64,000 nucleotides of DNA from Bacteroidales bacterium UBA1410 (GTDB lineage Bacteria > Bacteroidota > Bacteroidia > Bacteroidales > Dysgonomonadaceae): assembly GCA_002305015.1 (NCBI GenBank), contig DBPW01000002.1, forward strand, positions 1 to 64,000, written 5' to 3'. Position 1 is the stretch's first letter, and each line of letters opens with the position of its first letter. Positions 7,903 to 16,682 of the stretch are shown here, in pieces. The position numbers and the translations under genes were made by a program. The notes under the pieces are model-generated. The model worked only from the letters and a program-made list of their open reading frames with translations. It did not search any database and was not told where the DNA came from.

Positions 7903-8703
7903 ATGAATAAACTCATTGAAATACAGAATCTTTTTGTAGGGTATGAGAACAAACCCAATGTACTTAAGAACGTAAATCTTACGGTTTACGACGATGATTT
8001 TTTGGGAATTATCGGTCCAAACGGTGGTGGAAAGACCACGCTGGTGAAAGCAATATTGGGATTGATTAAACCGGAAGAAGGAACGATTACCTTCTTTGAG
8101 AATGGCGAAAAGGTTAATTCGCTTAACATCGGTTATTTGCCTCAGGTAAATCAAATCGATAAAAAATTTCCCATTACGGTTTTCGATGTTATTTTATCCG
8201 GACTAACCCCTAAAGGAAAAATTTTTAAGCGCTACTCGCCTGAAGATAAACAAAAAGTGCGCCATGTTGCGGAACAGATGGGTGTGGGGAATTTGTTGTC
8301 GAGACCGATAGGGGAACTTTCGGGTGGTCAGTTACAGCGTGTGCTTCTGGGTAGAGCCATCGTAGATAATCCCAAGTTGATCATTCTGGATGAACCCAAC
8401 TCGTATGTAGATAAGCTTTTCGAAACGAATTTTTACCGATTGCTTGCCGATATCAATAAAAAGATTGCGGTTATTCTTGTTTCTCACGATATCGGAACCA
8501 TTATTTCGATGGTTAAAAATATTGCATGTGTAAATGGCGATCTGCATTATCATGCCGGCACAGAAATATCTGCGGAATGGCTGCAGAAAGCTTACGATTC
8601 ATGTCCTATCGAAATCCTTGGTCATGGATCGTTGCCTCATCGGGTACTTATGCAGCATGATTATGAAAAGCATTCCACACCGGATAGTGATTTAGGATTA
8701 TAA
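7903..8703 (+). CDS. metal ABC transporter ATP-binding protein (ZnuC-like)
   Basis: A 266-residue ABC ATPase that would power import of the metal bound by the upstream lipoprotein. Walker A GPNGGGKTT is at 38-46, the signature LSGGQ at 139-143, Walker B LIILDEP at 159-165 and an H-loop VSHD near 196. It is only 2 bp downstream of the lipoprotein gene, so the two are co-transcribed. Family operons normally continue with a membrane permease (ZnuB-like), but here the gene is followed at once by a terminator and a convergent asd gene, so the permease must be elsewhere or be lost. Confidence 0.9.
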   Translation: MNKLIEIQNLFVGYENKPNVLKNVNLTVYDDDFLGIIGPNGGGKTTLVKAILGLIKPEEGTITFFENGEKVNSLNIGYLPQVNQIDKKFPITVFDVILSGLTPKGKIFKRYSPEDKQKVRHVAEQMGVGNLLSRPIGELSGGQLQRVLLGRAIVDNPKLIILDEPNSYVDKLFETNFYRLLADINKKIAVILVSHDIGTIISMVKNIACVNGDLHYHAGTEISAEWLQKAYDSCPIEILGHGSLPHRVLMQHDYEKHSTPDSDLGL

Positions 8704-8714
8704 GGAGAGAGAAT

Positions 8715-8759
8715 AAAAAAAGCCGACGATTTCCGGTCGGCCTTTAGGTTATTTTTTTG
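8715..8759. terminator. bidirectional intrinsic terminator between znuC-like gene and asd
   Basis: Stem gccgac (8722-8727) / gtcggc (8736-8741) with an 8-nt loop, A-rich on the left and T-rich on the right, between two convergent genes. It can serve both strands. Confidence 0.85.
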
Positions 8760-8767
8760 CATTGTAT

Positions 8768-9769
8768 TTAGTGTTGTTTAAGCAAATATTCTGCAATCTG
8801 AATGGCGTTGAGTGCAGCGCCTTTTCTTATTTGATCCGATACTGTCCAGAATGTTAATCCCTTATCGTTCGTTAAGTCTTTGCGGATGCGCCCTACATAT
8901 ACGGCATCTTTTCCTGTAACATCCAACGGCATGGGATATTCTTTTTTTTCGGGATTGTCTATCAACACTACACCTTCGGCGTTGGCAAAAGCCTCACGGG
9001 CTTCTTCAACGGGAACAGATCTTTCCGTTTCAATCCAAGTGGCTTCGGAATGAGCACGCATCACCGGAACACGAACACAAGTGGCACTCACTTCAATATT
9101 GGAATGCATGATTTTTCGTGTTTCGTTATGCATCTTTAGTTCTTCTTTCGTATAACCGTTTTCAGTAAATACGTCCACTTGCGGAATTAAGTTAAATGCC
9201 AATTGATAGGGGAATTTTTCTATGGTTGGTTTTTCTCCATTGACAATTTGTTTGAATTGGTTTTCCAGTTCGCGCATTGCTGCTGCTCCTGCTCCCGATG
9301 CAGCTTGATAGGTAGCAACATGCACTTTTCGAATGTGTGTAATATCTTCGATTGCTTTCAACGCCACAACCATTTGGATGGTGGTACAGTTTGGGTTGGC
9401 AATAATTCCGCGTGGGCGGTTCAGTGCATCTTCAGGGTTCACTTCGGGAACCACCAGCGGCACATCGTCATACATACGAAAAGCGCTGGAATTATCGATC
9501 ATGATTGTACCGTGTTTGGTGATGGTTTCGGCAAATTCGAGTGAAGTGCTTCCTCCTGCCGATACGAATGCAATGTCTATTCCTTGAAAATCATCGTTAT
9601 GTTGCAGTTGTTTTACCTTTATCGGAGTTCCTTTAAAGGGGTAGGTCCTGCCTGCACTGCGCGATGATCCGAAAAGTGTGAGTTCCTCTACAGGAAAATT
9701 TCTTTCTTCCAATATTCGGAGTAATTCTTGTCCTACGGCTCCACTTATTCCAACGATAGCTACTTTCAT
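8768..9769 (-). CDS. asd: aspartate-semialdehyde dehydrogenase
   Basis: A 333-residue enzyme that reduces aspartyl phosphate to aspartate semialdehyde with NADPH, feeding lysine/diaminopimelate, threonine and methionine synthesis in the cytosol. The nucleotide-binding GISGAVG is at 7-13, the catalytic cysteine is Cys128 in NPNCTTIQM, and the substrate-binding RVPVMRAHSE segment follows in the second half. The length is normal for the bacterial family. It has its own -7 promoter element at 9846-9853 and a strong terminator, so it is probably monocistronic. It connects with dapL and dapF at 49-51 kb in the same pathway. Confidence 0.97.
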   Translation of the reverse strand: MKVAIVGISGAVGQELLRILEERNFPVEELTLFGSSRSAGRTYPFKGTPIKVKQLQHNDDFQGIDIAFVSAGGSTSLEFAETITKHGTIMIDNSSAFRMYDDVPLVVPEVNPEDALNRPRGIIANPNCTTIQMVVALKAIEDITHIRKVHVATYQAASGAGAAAMRELENQFKQIVNGEKPTIEKFPYQLAFNLIPQVDVFTENGYTKEELKMHNETRKIMHSNIEVSATCVRVPVMRAHSEATWIETERSVPVEEAREAFANAEGVVLIDNPEKKEYPMPLDVTGKDAVYVGRIRKDLTNDKGLTFWTVSDQIRKGAALNAIQIAEYLLKQH

Positions 9770-9845
9770 TTGTATATATTATGATGAGATGAATATTTTG
9801 TGATTAGTCATTGAAAATGAGTTTTTGATTCTCAATGCTTGACTG

Positions 9846-9853
9846 CAAAGATA
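9846..9853 (-). promoter_or_regulatory. -7 element (TATCTTTG) of asd
   Basis: Matches the Bacteroidota -7 consensus TAnnTTTG on the minus strand, 77 bp upstream of the asd start. Confidence 0.6.
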
Positions 9854-9908
9854 GGTATTCTTCGTGAAAAGTGAAAGCGTTGGTTGACTTTATTTTATAA
9901 CGATTGGA

Positions 9909-10823
9909 CTATAAAATAATATCCATTCCCTCAAAAGTTAAATACGTAGTTGGAAAAACGGCTTGGGATTCGCGTAACAGATCATCCAATTCGGTATATC
10001 GAGCAGAAAAATGACCGAGCAGCAATTTCTTTACACCGGCAGCTTGGGCAATTTCTGCGGCTTGACGTGCAGTGGAATGAAAGGTTTGTTGTGCTCGAAC
10101 AGCCTCCGATTCTGCAAATGTGGCTTCATGGTAAAGCACGTCCACTCCCTCGATATAAGGGATGATATCGGGGCAATAGGCTGTATCGGAACAATAGGCA
10201 TAACGGCGTGGAGGATTGGCAGGTGTGGTTAAAATGTCGTTAGCGATCACGTCACCTTCGACGGTTACAAAATCGGCTCCGGCCTTAATTGCTTTGATTT
10301 GGTGTATGGGGATCCGATAAAAGTCAATCATCTCCCGTTTGATGTGACGCGGTTTTTCTTTTTCCTCGAATAGAAATCCGCAAGTGGGTATGCGGTGTTT
10401 CAGGGGAAAAGAATATATACGAAGGGATTTGTTTTCGTAAATGAGCGTAAATCCTTTATCGTTTAAAGGAAAAAGATGTACTTGAAATTCACGATGGGGA
10501 CAGAAAAATTCCAACGTTGAGGATAATAAAGGTTCAATTTCTCTATGGGCGTAGATGTTGAGATCGCCTTTTCTTCCCAGCATGTTCAGGGTGGAAACAA
10601 GTCCGGGAATTCCCAAGACATGATCGCCGTGAAGATGTGAAATAAAAATGCTGTGCAGCTTACTTATTCGGGTTTTGAATTTTCGCATTTGCAACTGTGT
10701 TCCTTCGCCACAATCGATCATGAATAATTTTTCGTTCGCATTTACTAATTGTGAGGAAGGATTATGTAGTGTGGTGGGCATAGCTGATCCGCATCCTAGT
10801 ATTTTTACATCAAAACGTGTCAT
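9909..10823 (-). CDS. rnz: ribonuclease Z
   Basis: A 304-residue metallo-beta-lactamase-fold endonuclease that cuts the 3' trailer of tRNA precursors. The zinc motif HLHGDH is at 63-68, with further ligands in AYCSDTAYCPD and LLLGHFSARY. The length is typical of the short bacterial form (RNase Z rather than RNase ZL). It is the last gene of a minus-strand run with queE and queD upstream, grouping tRNA end maturation with tRNA base modification. Gap to queE is 28 bp. Confidence 0.95.
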   Translation of the reverse strand: MTRFDVKILGCGSAMPTTLHNPSSQLVNANEKLFMIDCGEGTQLQMRKFKTRISKLHSIFISHLHGDHVLGIPGLVSTLNMLGRKGDLNIYAHREIEPLLSSTLEFFCPHREFQVHLFPLNDKGFTLIYENKSLRIYSFPLKHRIPTCGFLFEEKEKPRHIKREMIDFYRIPIHQIKAIKAGADFVTVEGDVIANDILTTPANPPRRYAYCSDTAYCPDIIPYIEGVDVLYHEATFAESEAVRAQQTFHSTARQAAEIAQAAGVKKLLLGHFSARYTELDDLLRESQAVFPTTYLTFEGMDIIL

Positions 10824-10851
10824 TATTTTTAATACCTTAGAAATTTAAATT

Positions 10852-11433
10852 TCATCGGATGCCGATGAGTTTATGTATTTGCAGGCTTAAACCCCATGTT
10901 GGATGAGCTTTGATGAGTTCAATGCAGTATGCAACGTTTTCGGGAACAAGAATATTGCCATTGAAAACGGGGCTTAACAGATATTTTTCGGCTTTAGGCA
11001 ACAGCGAGATATCGGGTAGAGGATCGCCTGCCTGCATAGGAAAGCGCAATTCGTTTACTTCAGGAATGCGTTCGCGTATGGTTTCGAAGTCTTCTTTAGG
11101 GCTGCAGGCAATGTAATCGATTCCGGACGGAACGCGGTAGGTTCCGTTAGTTTCGATAGCCTGCCAATACCCTTTTTCTTTAAAAAATGAAACGATTTCG
11201 TCGGTTAATTGCAAGGTGGGTTCACCTCCTGTCCATATGATGCGGTTGCAACCAAAGGCGTTAATCTTATTGAGAATTTCTCCGACCGACATGATGCTAC
11301 CCGAAGAATAGTCGGTATCGCAAAAATTACAATCGAGATTGCAGCCGGCAAGGCGAATAAAAACAGAAGGCTCTCCTGTTCGTGCTCCTTCACCTTGCAG
11401 CGAATAGAATATTTCATTCACCTTCAGGTTCAT
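10852..11433 (-). CDS. queE: 7-carboxy-7-deazaguanine synthase
   Basis: A 193-residue radical-SAM enzyme that rearranges 6-carboxytetrahydropterin to 7-carboxy-7-deazaguanine in the queuosine/preQ0 pathway. The cluster cysteines are Cys31, Cys35 and Cys38 (CNLDCNFC), preceded by FYSLQGEGARTG, and the SAM-binding WTGGEPTLQ is intact. It overlaps queD by 20 bp, indicating translational coupling. Short but complete compared with the usual 190-230 residues. Confidence 0.95.
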   Translation of the reverse strand: MNLKVNEIFYSLQGEGARTGEPSVFIRLAGCNLDCNFCDTDYSSGSIMSVGEILNKINAFGCNRIIWTGGEPTLQLTDEIVSFFKEKGYWQAIETNGTYRVPSGIDYIACSPKEDFETIRERIPEVNELRFPMQAGDPLPDISLLPKAEKYLLSPVFNGNILVPENVAYCIELIKAHPTWGLSLQIHKLIGIR

Positions 11434-11788
11434 AAATGGCAGAGGTTTTGGGTGTTTCGCTCACCTCGACAGCATAAAGTTGCGGAAATAGCGGTTTAAA
11501 AATGTCGTAAAGCATTTTTGCCAGATTTTCAGCCGAGGGATTCAACGGAAACATAAGGTCGTTGAGGTTTTGATGATCGAAATGGGTATCGATGTATTCT
11601 TTAATTTTTTCAAGTTCTTTATAATCGCACACAAATCCGGTTTCGTTCAGTTGTTCCGATTTCAAGTGCACGGTTACCACATAATTGTGTCCGTGCAATC
11701 GGGTACAAGGATGTTCCGGTGAAAGTTCCCGGAGTGAATGGGCGGCAGAAAATGAAAATTGTTTGCTAATGCTGTACATAGGATTCAA
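11414..11788 (-). CDS. queD: 6-carboxy-5,6,7,8-tetrahydropterin synthase
   Basis: A 124-residue QueD/PTPS-family enzyme that converts dihydroneopterin triphosphate to 6-carboxytetrahydropterin, the substrate of QueE encoded next. Zinc-ligand histidines are His17 (FSAAHSL), His32 and His34 (RLHGHNY), with the catalytic cysteine Cys28. Its 3' end overlaps the queE start by 20 bp. QueC and QueF are not in the window. Confidence 0.95.
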   Translation of the reverse strand: MNPMYSISKQFSFSAAHSLRELSPEHPCTRLHGHNYVVTVHLKSEQLNETGFVCDYKELEKIKEYIDTHFDHQNLNDLMFPLNPSAENLAKMLYDIFKPLFPQLYAVEVSETPKTSAIYEPEGE

Positions 11789-11829
11789 CGTTTTCTCTTT
11801 ATTTTAACAATCGACGAGCAAGAAAGTTG

Positions 11830-12978
11830 TCAGTTTAGTCTCTCTAAGAAGGTATATACCGGATAGTGATCGGAATACGTTACTTTATCTACTTTTGCAC
11901 GATAGGCTTTCATGTTTTTGCTATGCATGATGTAGTCGATGCGGAAGAGAAAAAAATCTTCGTGATAAGTGATACCCGGACCAAAACCCGTAGAAGCATA
12001 GGCATCGCTGAGATTTCCTTTCAATTGATGATAAGCATACGAGATGGGTGTATCATTAAAATCGCCGCAAAGAATAATACCCTCCGTCTTTTCCTTTGCA
12101 AGGAAGTTATTTATTTTTCGTACCTGATGTGCTCTTTTGCGGTATGCTCGTCCCAAACGGCTGCGAATATTGGTGGTTACTTCTTCGAAATTGGCGGTCT
12201 CTTTATTTTGGAGAAAATCGCTATAAAGTTTTTTGTCTTCAGCTGTTATTTGGTTCGATTCCAGATGAACATTGGCCACCGTATAGGGCAAATTGTCGAT
12301 AGTAATGGTATAAATGGCTGCGCCGTTATAGGAAGAATCGAAAAGAATTTCTTTGGTGTTCACGATAGGGAATTTTGAAAAACATGCCAACCCATAAATG
12401 TGATATTTTCCCGACGATTCCAATCCGGTAACAGAATGATATGGATAATTTTTGAGTATTTTGTTGATGTCGCGTTGGGATATCAACGATTGCCCGGTTT
12501 TGCTGATCATGTATTCCTGAAGACAAACAATATCGGCATCGGCATTGGCAATATATTCGAGAATTGGATGTGTAGAAGCATTTTTCTGCATTTCATTCCT
12601 AAAACCCTCGACATTGTATGTCAGTACTTTAATGCTTTTTTGTGGCGCTTCTTTAGGGAAAAGGTGAAGCGGGAAGAAAGTTAGGATCGGTTTATAGCAA
12701 ACCAATAAGGCAATAAGCGATATGAGTGCGAGTTTCCACTTCGAAAATATCACCCACATAAGCAGATAAACGATATTGACAAATACGATTATACCGAATC
12801 CCAGTCCGATGTAGGAAAAGAAATTGGTTTTCAATGGTGAAACTTTCCATGCAAGGGACGAAGAAGCAAGTAATACGATGGCGATGATATTTGTTGCGAA
12901 AATGATATTTTTTATGATTTCGCCAAAGGTTATTTTCTTATTTATTGCCGGCATTAAATAACTTCCTTTTTTCTTCAT
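11830..12978 (-). CDS. membrane-anchored endonuclease/exonuclease/phosphatase (EEP) family protein
   Basis: Up to 382 residues. Three hydrophobic segments occupy roughly residues 15-100, followed by an EEP domain (about 110-380) with KVLTYNVEGFRNE, VCLQEY, LCGDFNDTP and the final YSDHYPVYTFL, which are the catalytic Asn, Glu, Asp and His motifs of the DNase I-like fold. The substrate (DNA, phospholipid or phosphoester) cannot be told; the placement of the hydrolase beyond the helices suggests action at the cell surface or periplasm. The start overlaps the upstream rhomboid gene; an internal Met at 12954 would shorten the overlap from 41 to 17 bp and may be the real start. Confidence 0.85.
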   Translation of the reverse strand: MKKKGSYLMPAINKKITFGEIIKNIIFATNIIAIVLLASSSLAWKVSPLKTNFFSYIGLGFGIIVFVNIVYLLMWVIFSKWKLALISLIALLVCYKPILTFFPLHLFPKEAPQKSIKVLTYNVEGFRNEMQKNASTHPILEYIANADADIVCLQEYMISKTGQSLISQRDINKILKNYPYHSVTGLESSGKYHIYGLACFSKFPIVNTKEILFDSSYNGAAIYTITIDNLPYTVANVHLESNQITAEDKKLYSDFLQNKETANFEEVTTNIRSRLGRAYRKRAHQVRKINNFLAKEKTEGIILCGDFNDTPISYAYHQLKGNLSDAYASTGFGPGITYHEDFFLFRIDYIMHSKNMKAYRAKVDKVTYSDHYPVYTFLERLN

Positions 12979-13828
12979 CGGTTAAACCGCTATATCCGGT
13001 TCGTTTCAGCTTGTCGAGAATGGTATCGATTTCTTGCTGCTCTTTGTGTTTGCGATAATTATAGTCACTATCGCTTTCAAAACGCCCATAAGAAACTTTC
13101 ATTTTCTTTTTGCCAATTTTCTTTTTTTTGAAAAGATTGGACAGCCCATCGATTAATTTGATGATCCATAAGGTTATGTCTTTCCCTTTTTTATATTGCA
13201 CTGCAAAGATATATCCTGCAATGGCTCCGCCTATATGGGCAATGTGACCTCCCGGATTAGAAATATCGTTAAGAGAAAGAAAATCGAGAATAAAGGCAAA
13301 TAATGCAATATAAATAATTTTGATCCTTCCCAAAAGAAATAAGTTCAGTCGAACATCGGGTCTGTAGAAAGCTGCAGCCATTACAATAGCCATTACTGCT
13401 GCAGATGCACCTATCATCCAACTTTCTCCCATATCTACATAATAGGGTATGGTGTTGAATGCAATCATGTAGAGCAATGCGCCTGCCAACCCTCCTAAAA
13501 TGTATAAACTCCCTAATGTGCGGCCGGTAAAATATTGCATAAAAATTTGTCCAAACCAATATAACCAGAGTAGATTGAACAAAATATGCCAAAAACCTTC
13601 ATGAACAAACATGTAGGTTATCGGCGTCCAAAAGTGTTTTAGCCATTCGGTTGGTTCTGAGGGTACGGCAAGATAAGACAATACATCAACATCACCGATT
13701 TTAAACAGGGTGAAAAATATGCCGGTAATCTTGATAAGAAGAAAAACAAGAATGTTGATAAAAATCAACTTCCTCAATACATCGCCTGTTTTATATTTGT
13801 ATTTTAGGGTTTTAATAAAATCGGCCAT
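12938..13828 (-). CDS. rhomboid family intramembrane serine protease (second of tandem pair)
   Basis: A 296-residue rhomboid protease with six or more membrane helices. The catalytic serine is Ser142 in GASAAV and the partner histidine is probably His198 in HIAHIGG. WxxI(T)YMFVHEGFWHILFN supplies the conserved first-loop and HxxxN region. A cytosolic basic tail follows residue about 215. It overlaps the preceding rhomboid gene by 17 bp and the following EEP gene, so all three are translationally linked. Substrate unknown. Confidence 0.92.
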   Translation of the reverse strand: MADFIKTLKYKYKTGDVLRKLIFINILVFLLIKITGIFFTLFKIGDVDVLSYLAVPSEPTEWLKHFWTPITYMFVHEGFWHILFNLLWLYWFGQIFMQYFTGRTLGSLYILGGLAGALLYMIAFNTIPYYVDMGESWMIGASAAVMAIVMAAAFYRPDVRLNLFLLGRIKIIYIALFAFILDFLSLNDISNPGGHIAHIGGAIAGYIFAVQYKKGKDITLWIIKLIDGLSNLFKKKKIGKKKMKVSYGRFESDSDYNYRKHKEQQEIDTILDKLKRTGYSGLTDEEKRKLFNAGNK

Positions 13829-14573
13829 TTTTCAAGTCTTTTTTCTTCCAATAAAGTATAGCAAAGATACCAAAAATCATGCCTCCAAGATGGGCAAAAT
13901 GAGCTACGTTATCGCCCGAAAAATTGGAAATTCCAAAAAATAATTCAATGAATCCGTAACCCAATACAAACCATTTAGCTTTAATTGGGAAAGGGAACGG
14001 GATGATAAATAGCTCGGCATTAGGGAACAATACGCCGAAAGCCAGCAAGATTCCAAAAACCGCTCCTGAGGCACCTATGGTAACCGTATTTAGCAAAAGA
14101 TTGAGATTGGCTTGTAATGGATCGATAAAATTCATATTTTGGTGCAGGAGGTTGGCTCCATGCATATATACCTCGGTAATTGCTTCCGGAGACATCCCGC
14201 TCTTTATAAAACGGATGCGCAAGAAGATCACCAGCATTTGGGTAAATGCTGCACCGATGCCGGTAATAAAATAATATCCCAGAAAACGCTTAGACCCCCA
14301 TATGTTTTCTAATGTCCGACCAAACATAAAAACAGCAAACATATTAGAAAACACATGCATGAAAGAATAAGGATCATGCATGAACATATAAGTAATGGGT
14401 TGCCAAATACGGAAAGAGGGCGATTCGATGTAATGAAGGCCTAAATAATCGGACAGATCGATGCCCCTTTGCCGCAAGACAACCTGGGTCAACCACATGA
14501 TAATATTTATAATGATAACATTTTTGGTAACGGGGGATGTGGATCCCATAAAGCCCGGATACGAATTATTCAT
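13812..14573 (-). CDS. rhomboid family intramembrane serine protease (first of tandem pair)
   Basis: A 253-residue rhomboid protease. Ser169 in GASGAV and His228 in HFAHLGG form the expected dyad; ITYMFMHDPYSFMHVFSNMFA supplies the loop-1 and helix-2 residues. A stretch of about 30 residues between helices near 120-150 is longer than in the second copy. It is the first gene of the minus-strand operon that continues through the second rhomboid, the EEP protein, queD, queE and rnz, with its own -7 element at 14599-14606. Confidence 0.92.
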   Translation of the reverse strand: MNNSYPGFMGSTSPVTKNVIIINIIMWLTQVVLRQRGIDLSDYLGLHYIESPSFRIWQPITYMFMHDPYSFMHVFSNMFAVFMFGRTLENIWGSKRFLGYYFITGIGAAFTQMLVIFLRIRFIKSGMSPEAITEVYMHGANLLHQNMNFIDPLQANLNLLLNTVTIGASGAVFGILLAFGVLFPNAELFIIPFPFPIKAKWFVLGYGFIELFFGISNFSGDNVAHFAHLGGMIFGIFAILYWKKKDLKNGRFY

Positions 14574-14598
14574 TCTCTAAATCTCTTGAGTTGAAGTA

Positions 14599-14606
14599 CA
14601 AAATTA
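14599..14606 (-). promoter_or_regulatory. -7 element (TAATTTTG) of the rhomboid-queDE-rnz operon
   Basis: Minus-strand match to TAnnTTTG, 26 bp upstream of the first rhomboid start codon. Confidence 0.5.
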
Positions 14607-14711
14607 CGGATAATTTTTGTTGGAATATGAATTTTCTCCTTCAATTGCTATTATTTTTACTAAAAACCGACATTTTTCACAATTTTTCTTGATTATTATT
14701 GAATTATCTTT

Positions 14712-14719
14712 TATATTTG
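14712..14719 (+). promoter_or_regulatory. -7 element (TATATTTG) of the HU gene
   Basis: Plus-strand match to TAnnTTTG, 60 bp before the HU start codon at 14780. It shows the open frame upstream of 14780 is 5' leader. Confidence 0.55.
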
Positions 14720-14779
14720 GCGGCAAATAGGCTACAGGCCTTATCTTTATGTATGTTTAATTTTTTAAACGTTTTTCTC

Positions 14780-15046
14780 ATGAATAAATCGGAACTCATT
14801 GATGCTATTGCTCAAAAGTCGGGGCTTAGCAAGGTTGACTCAAAAAAAGCATTGGACGCTACGTTAGATGCTATTGGAAATGAACTCAAATCAGGTGGCA
14901 GAGTGGTATTGGTAGGCTTCGGCACTTTTTCTGTAGTAGAGAGAAGTGCCAGAAAAGGTATTAATCCGCGTACGAAGAAAGCAATTAATATTCCCGCTAA
15001 AAAAACGGTTAAGTTTAAGGCAGGTTCGGAATTATCGAAATTATAA
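14780..15046 (+). CDS. HU family DNA-binding protein
   Basis: An 88-residue histone-like protein that bends and compacts DNA. MNKSELIDAIAQKSGLSK begins the dimer domain, GFGTFSVVERSARKGINPRT carries the beta-arm, and the arm tip and C-terminus (KKAINIPAKKTVKFKAGSEL) are intact. I chose the start at 14780 over 14699 because 88-90 residues is the family length and a -7 element lies at 14712. A bulged hairpin terminator follows. Confidence 0.96.
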   Translation: MNKSELIDAIAQKSGLSKVDSKKALDATLDAIGNELKSGGRVVLVGFGTFSVVERSARKGINPRTKKAINIPAKKTVKFKAGSELSKL

Positions 15047-15070
15047 TTGCTCTGATTTTAAGGTGATTGG

Positions 15071-15102
15071 GAGAGGGTGTCAGATAAACACTCTCTTTTT
15101 TT
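15071..15102 (+). terminator. intrinsic terminator after the HU gene
   Basis: gagagggtgt (15071-15080) pairs with acactctc (15088-15095) with one bulge, followed by seven T residues. Confidence 0.8.
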
Positions 15103-15242
15103 ATGCTTTAAAAAATGCTTGTAAAAATCCTCAATTGGGGTGTGAATGGTTGTTTGATACATAAAATTCCATATATTTAACAATTAGGTGCGTTCGATTT
15201 TAAGAAAGGATCAAGAGAAATAAATGATTTGCGAACTTTATT

Positions 15243-15250
15243 TATCTTTG
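15243..15250 (+). promoter_or_regulatory. -7 element (TATCTTTG) of rlmD
   Basis: Plus-strand TAnnTTTG, 19 bp before the start codon at 15270. Confidence 0.6.
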
Positions 15251-15269
15251 TGTATTAAAACAACAATTC

Positions 15270-16679
15270 ATGCCGAAGAGGAAAAAGCAACTCCCTTTGT
15301 TGGAATCTGTTACGATTACTGATGTGGCTTCCGAAGGTAAAGCTATTGCTAAAGTTGACGGAATGGCTGTTTTTGTTCCCTATGCTGTCCCGGGTGATGT
15401 GGTGGATATTCAATTGACTCGCAAAAAACATAACTATGCTGAAGGAAAGGTTGTCCGTTTTGTTTCGTACTCTCCGGATCGGGTAGTCCCTTTTTGTGAA
15501 CATTTTGGAATATGTGGGGGGTGTAAATGGCAAATGCTGCCTTATGATCTCCAATTGAAGTACAAACAAAAACAGGTTGAGGATAATCTTACGCGTATCG
15601 GGAAAGTAGAGCTGCCTGAGATTTCACCTATTTTGGGTGCACCCAAAACTACTTTCTATCGCAACAAACTGGAATTTACTTTTTCGAATAGGAGATGGTT
15701 GTCAGAAAAAGAGGTCGAAAGTGCAGAATTTTCCGGAAATCGGAACGCATTAGGATTTCATATTCCTCAAATGTTTGATAAAGTATTGGATATTCAGTAT
15801 TGTTGGTTACAAGATGACATTTCAAATCGGATAAGAAATGCTATTCGCCGGTTTTGTCTGCAAAACGATTACGCGTTTTTTGACCTTCGCGATCAGAAAG
15901 GGTTGATGCGAAACCTAATTATTCGCACTACTTCCACCGGCGAGGTTATGTTGATAGTGGCTTTCTTTAAGGAGAACAAAGAAAAACGCGAAAAACTGCT
16001 GAATTTTATTTCCAATGAATTTCCTCAGATCACGTCATTGCTTTACGTGATTAATGAAAAAGCGAATGATACCATCACGGATCAGGAGATTATTACGTGG
16101 AAGGGAAACGACTGTATATATGAAGAAATGGAAGGATTGAAATTTAAAATTGGTCCAAAATCCTTTTATCAAACCAACAGCGAACAAGCATATAATCTGT
16201 ATAAGATTGTGCGTGAATTTTCCCGGCTTTCCGGGGATGAATCGATTTATGATTTATATACGGGAACAGGGACCATTGCTAATTTTCTGGCTCGGGGAGC
16301 AAAGAAGGTTATCGGGATAGAATATGTACCCGAAGCTATTGAGGACGCCATCGAAAATTCGAGATTGAATCGCATTGACAACACGTTTTTCTTTGCCGGC
16401 GATATCAAGGATATTCTCACACCTGATTTTATAGCTGAACACGGGTTCCCCGATGTGGTTGTTGCCGATCCGCCACGCGCGGGGATGCATGCTCATGTTA
16501 TCCGGACCCTTCTTTTTGCCCAACCTCGGCATATCGTATATGTAAGTTGTAACCCTGCTACACAAGCTCGTGATGTGAATTTACTCGACAGCAAGTATCG
16601 CGTAACCCGTGTTCAACCTGTAGATATGTTCCCGCATACTCATCATGTCGAGAATGTGGTTTTGTTGGAAAAACGATAA
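15270..16679 (+). CDS. rlmD: 23S rRNA (uracil-5-)-methyltransferase, RlmD/RumA type
   Basis: A 469-residue SAM-dependent methyltransferase of the TrmA/RumA group that makes 5-methyluridine in 23S rRNA. An N-terminal TRAM RNA-binding domain covers about 10-66. Cys76, Cys82, Cys85 and Cys178 can hold the [4Fe-4S] cluster. The catalytic nucleophile is Cys427 in VSCNPAT, and SAM-binding YDLYTGTGTIANFLA is intact. Which uridine (747 or 1939 by E. coli numbering) cannot be decided; Bacteroidota usually carry one such enzyme. It is monocistronic, convergent with the GumN-like gene, whose stop is 4 bp away. Confidence 0.93.
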   Translation: MPKRKKQLPLLESVTITDVASEGKAIAKVDGMAVFVPYAVPGDVVDIQLTRKKHNYAEGKVVRFVSYSPDRVVPFCEHFGICGGCKWQMLPYDLQLKYKQKQVEDNLTRIGKVELPEISPILGAPKTTFYRNKLEFTFSNRRWLSEKEVESAEFSGNRNALGFHIPQMFDKVLDIQYCWLQDDISNRIRNAIRRFCLQNDYAFFDLRDQKGLMRNLIIRTTSTGEVMLIVAFFKENKEKREKLLNFISNEFPQITSLLYVINEKANDTITDQEIITWKGNDCIYEEMEGLKFKIGPKSFYQTNSEQAYNLYKIVREFSRLSGDESIYDLYTGTGTIANFLARGAKKVIGIEYVPEAIEDAIENSRLNRIDNTFFFAGDIKDILTPDFIAEHGFPDVVVADPPRAGMHAHVIRTLLFAQPRHIVYVSCNPATQARDVNLLDSKYRVTRVQPVDMFPHTHHVENVVLLEKR

Positions 16680-16682
16680 TTT

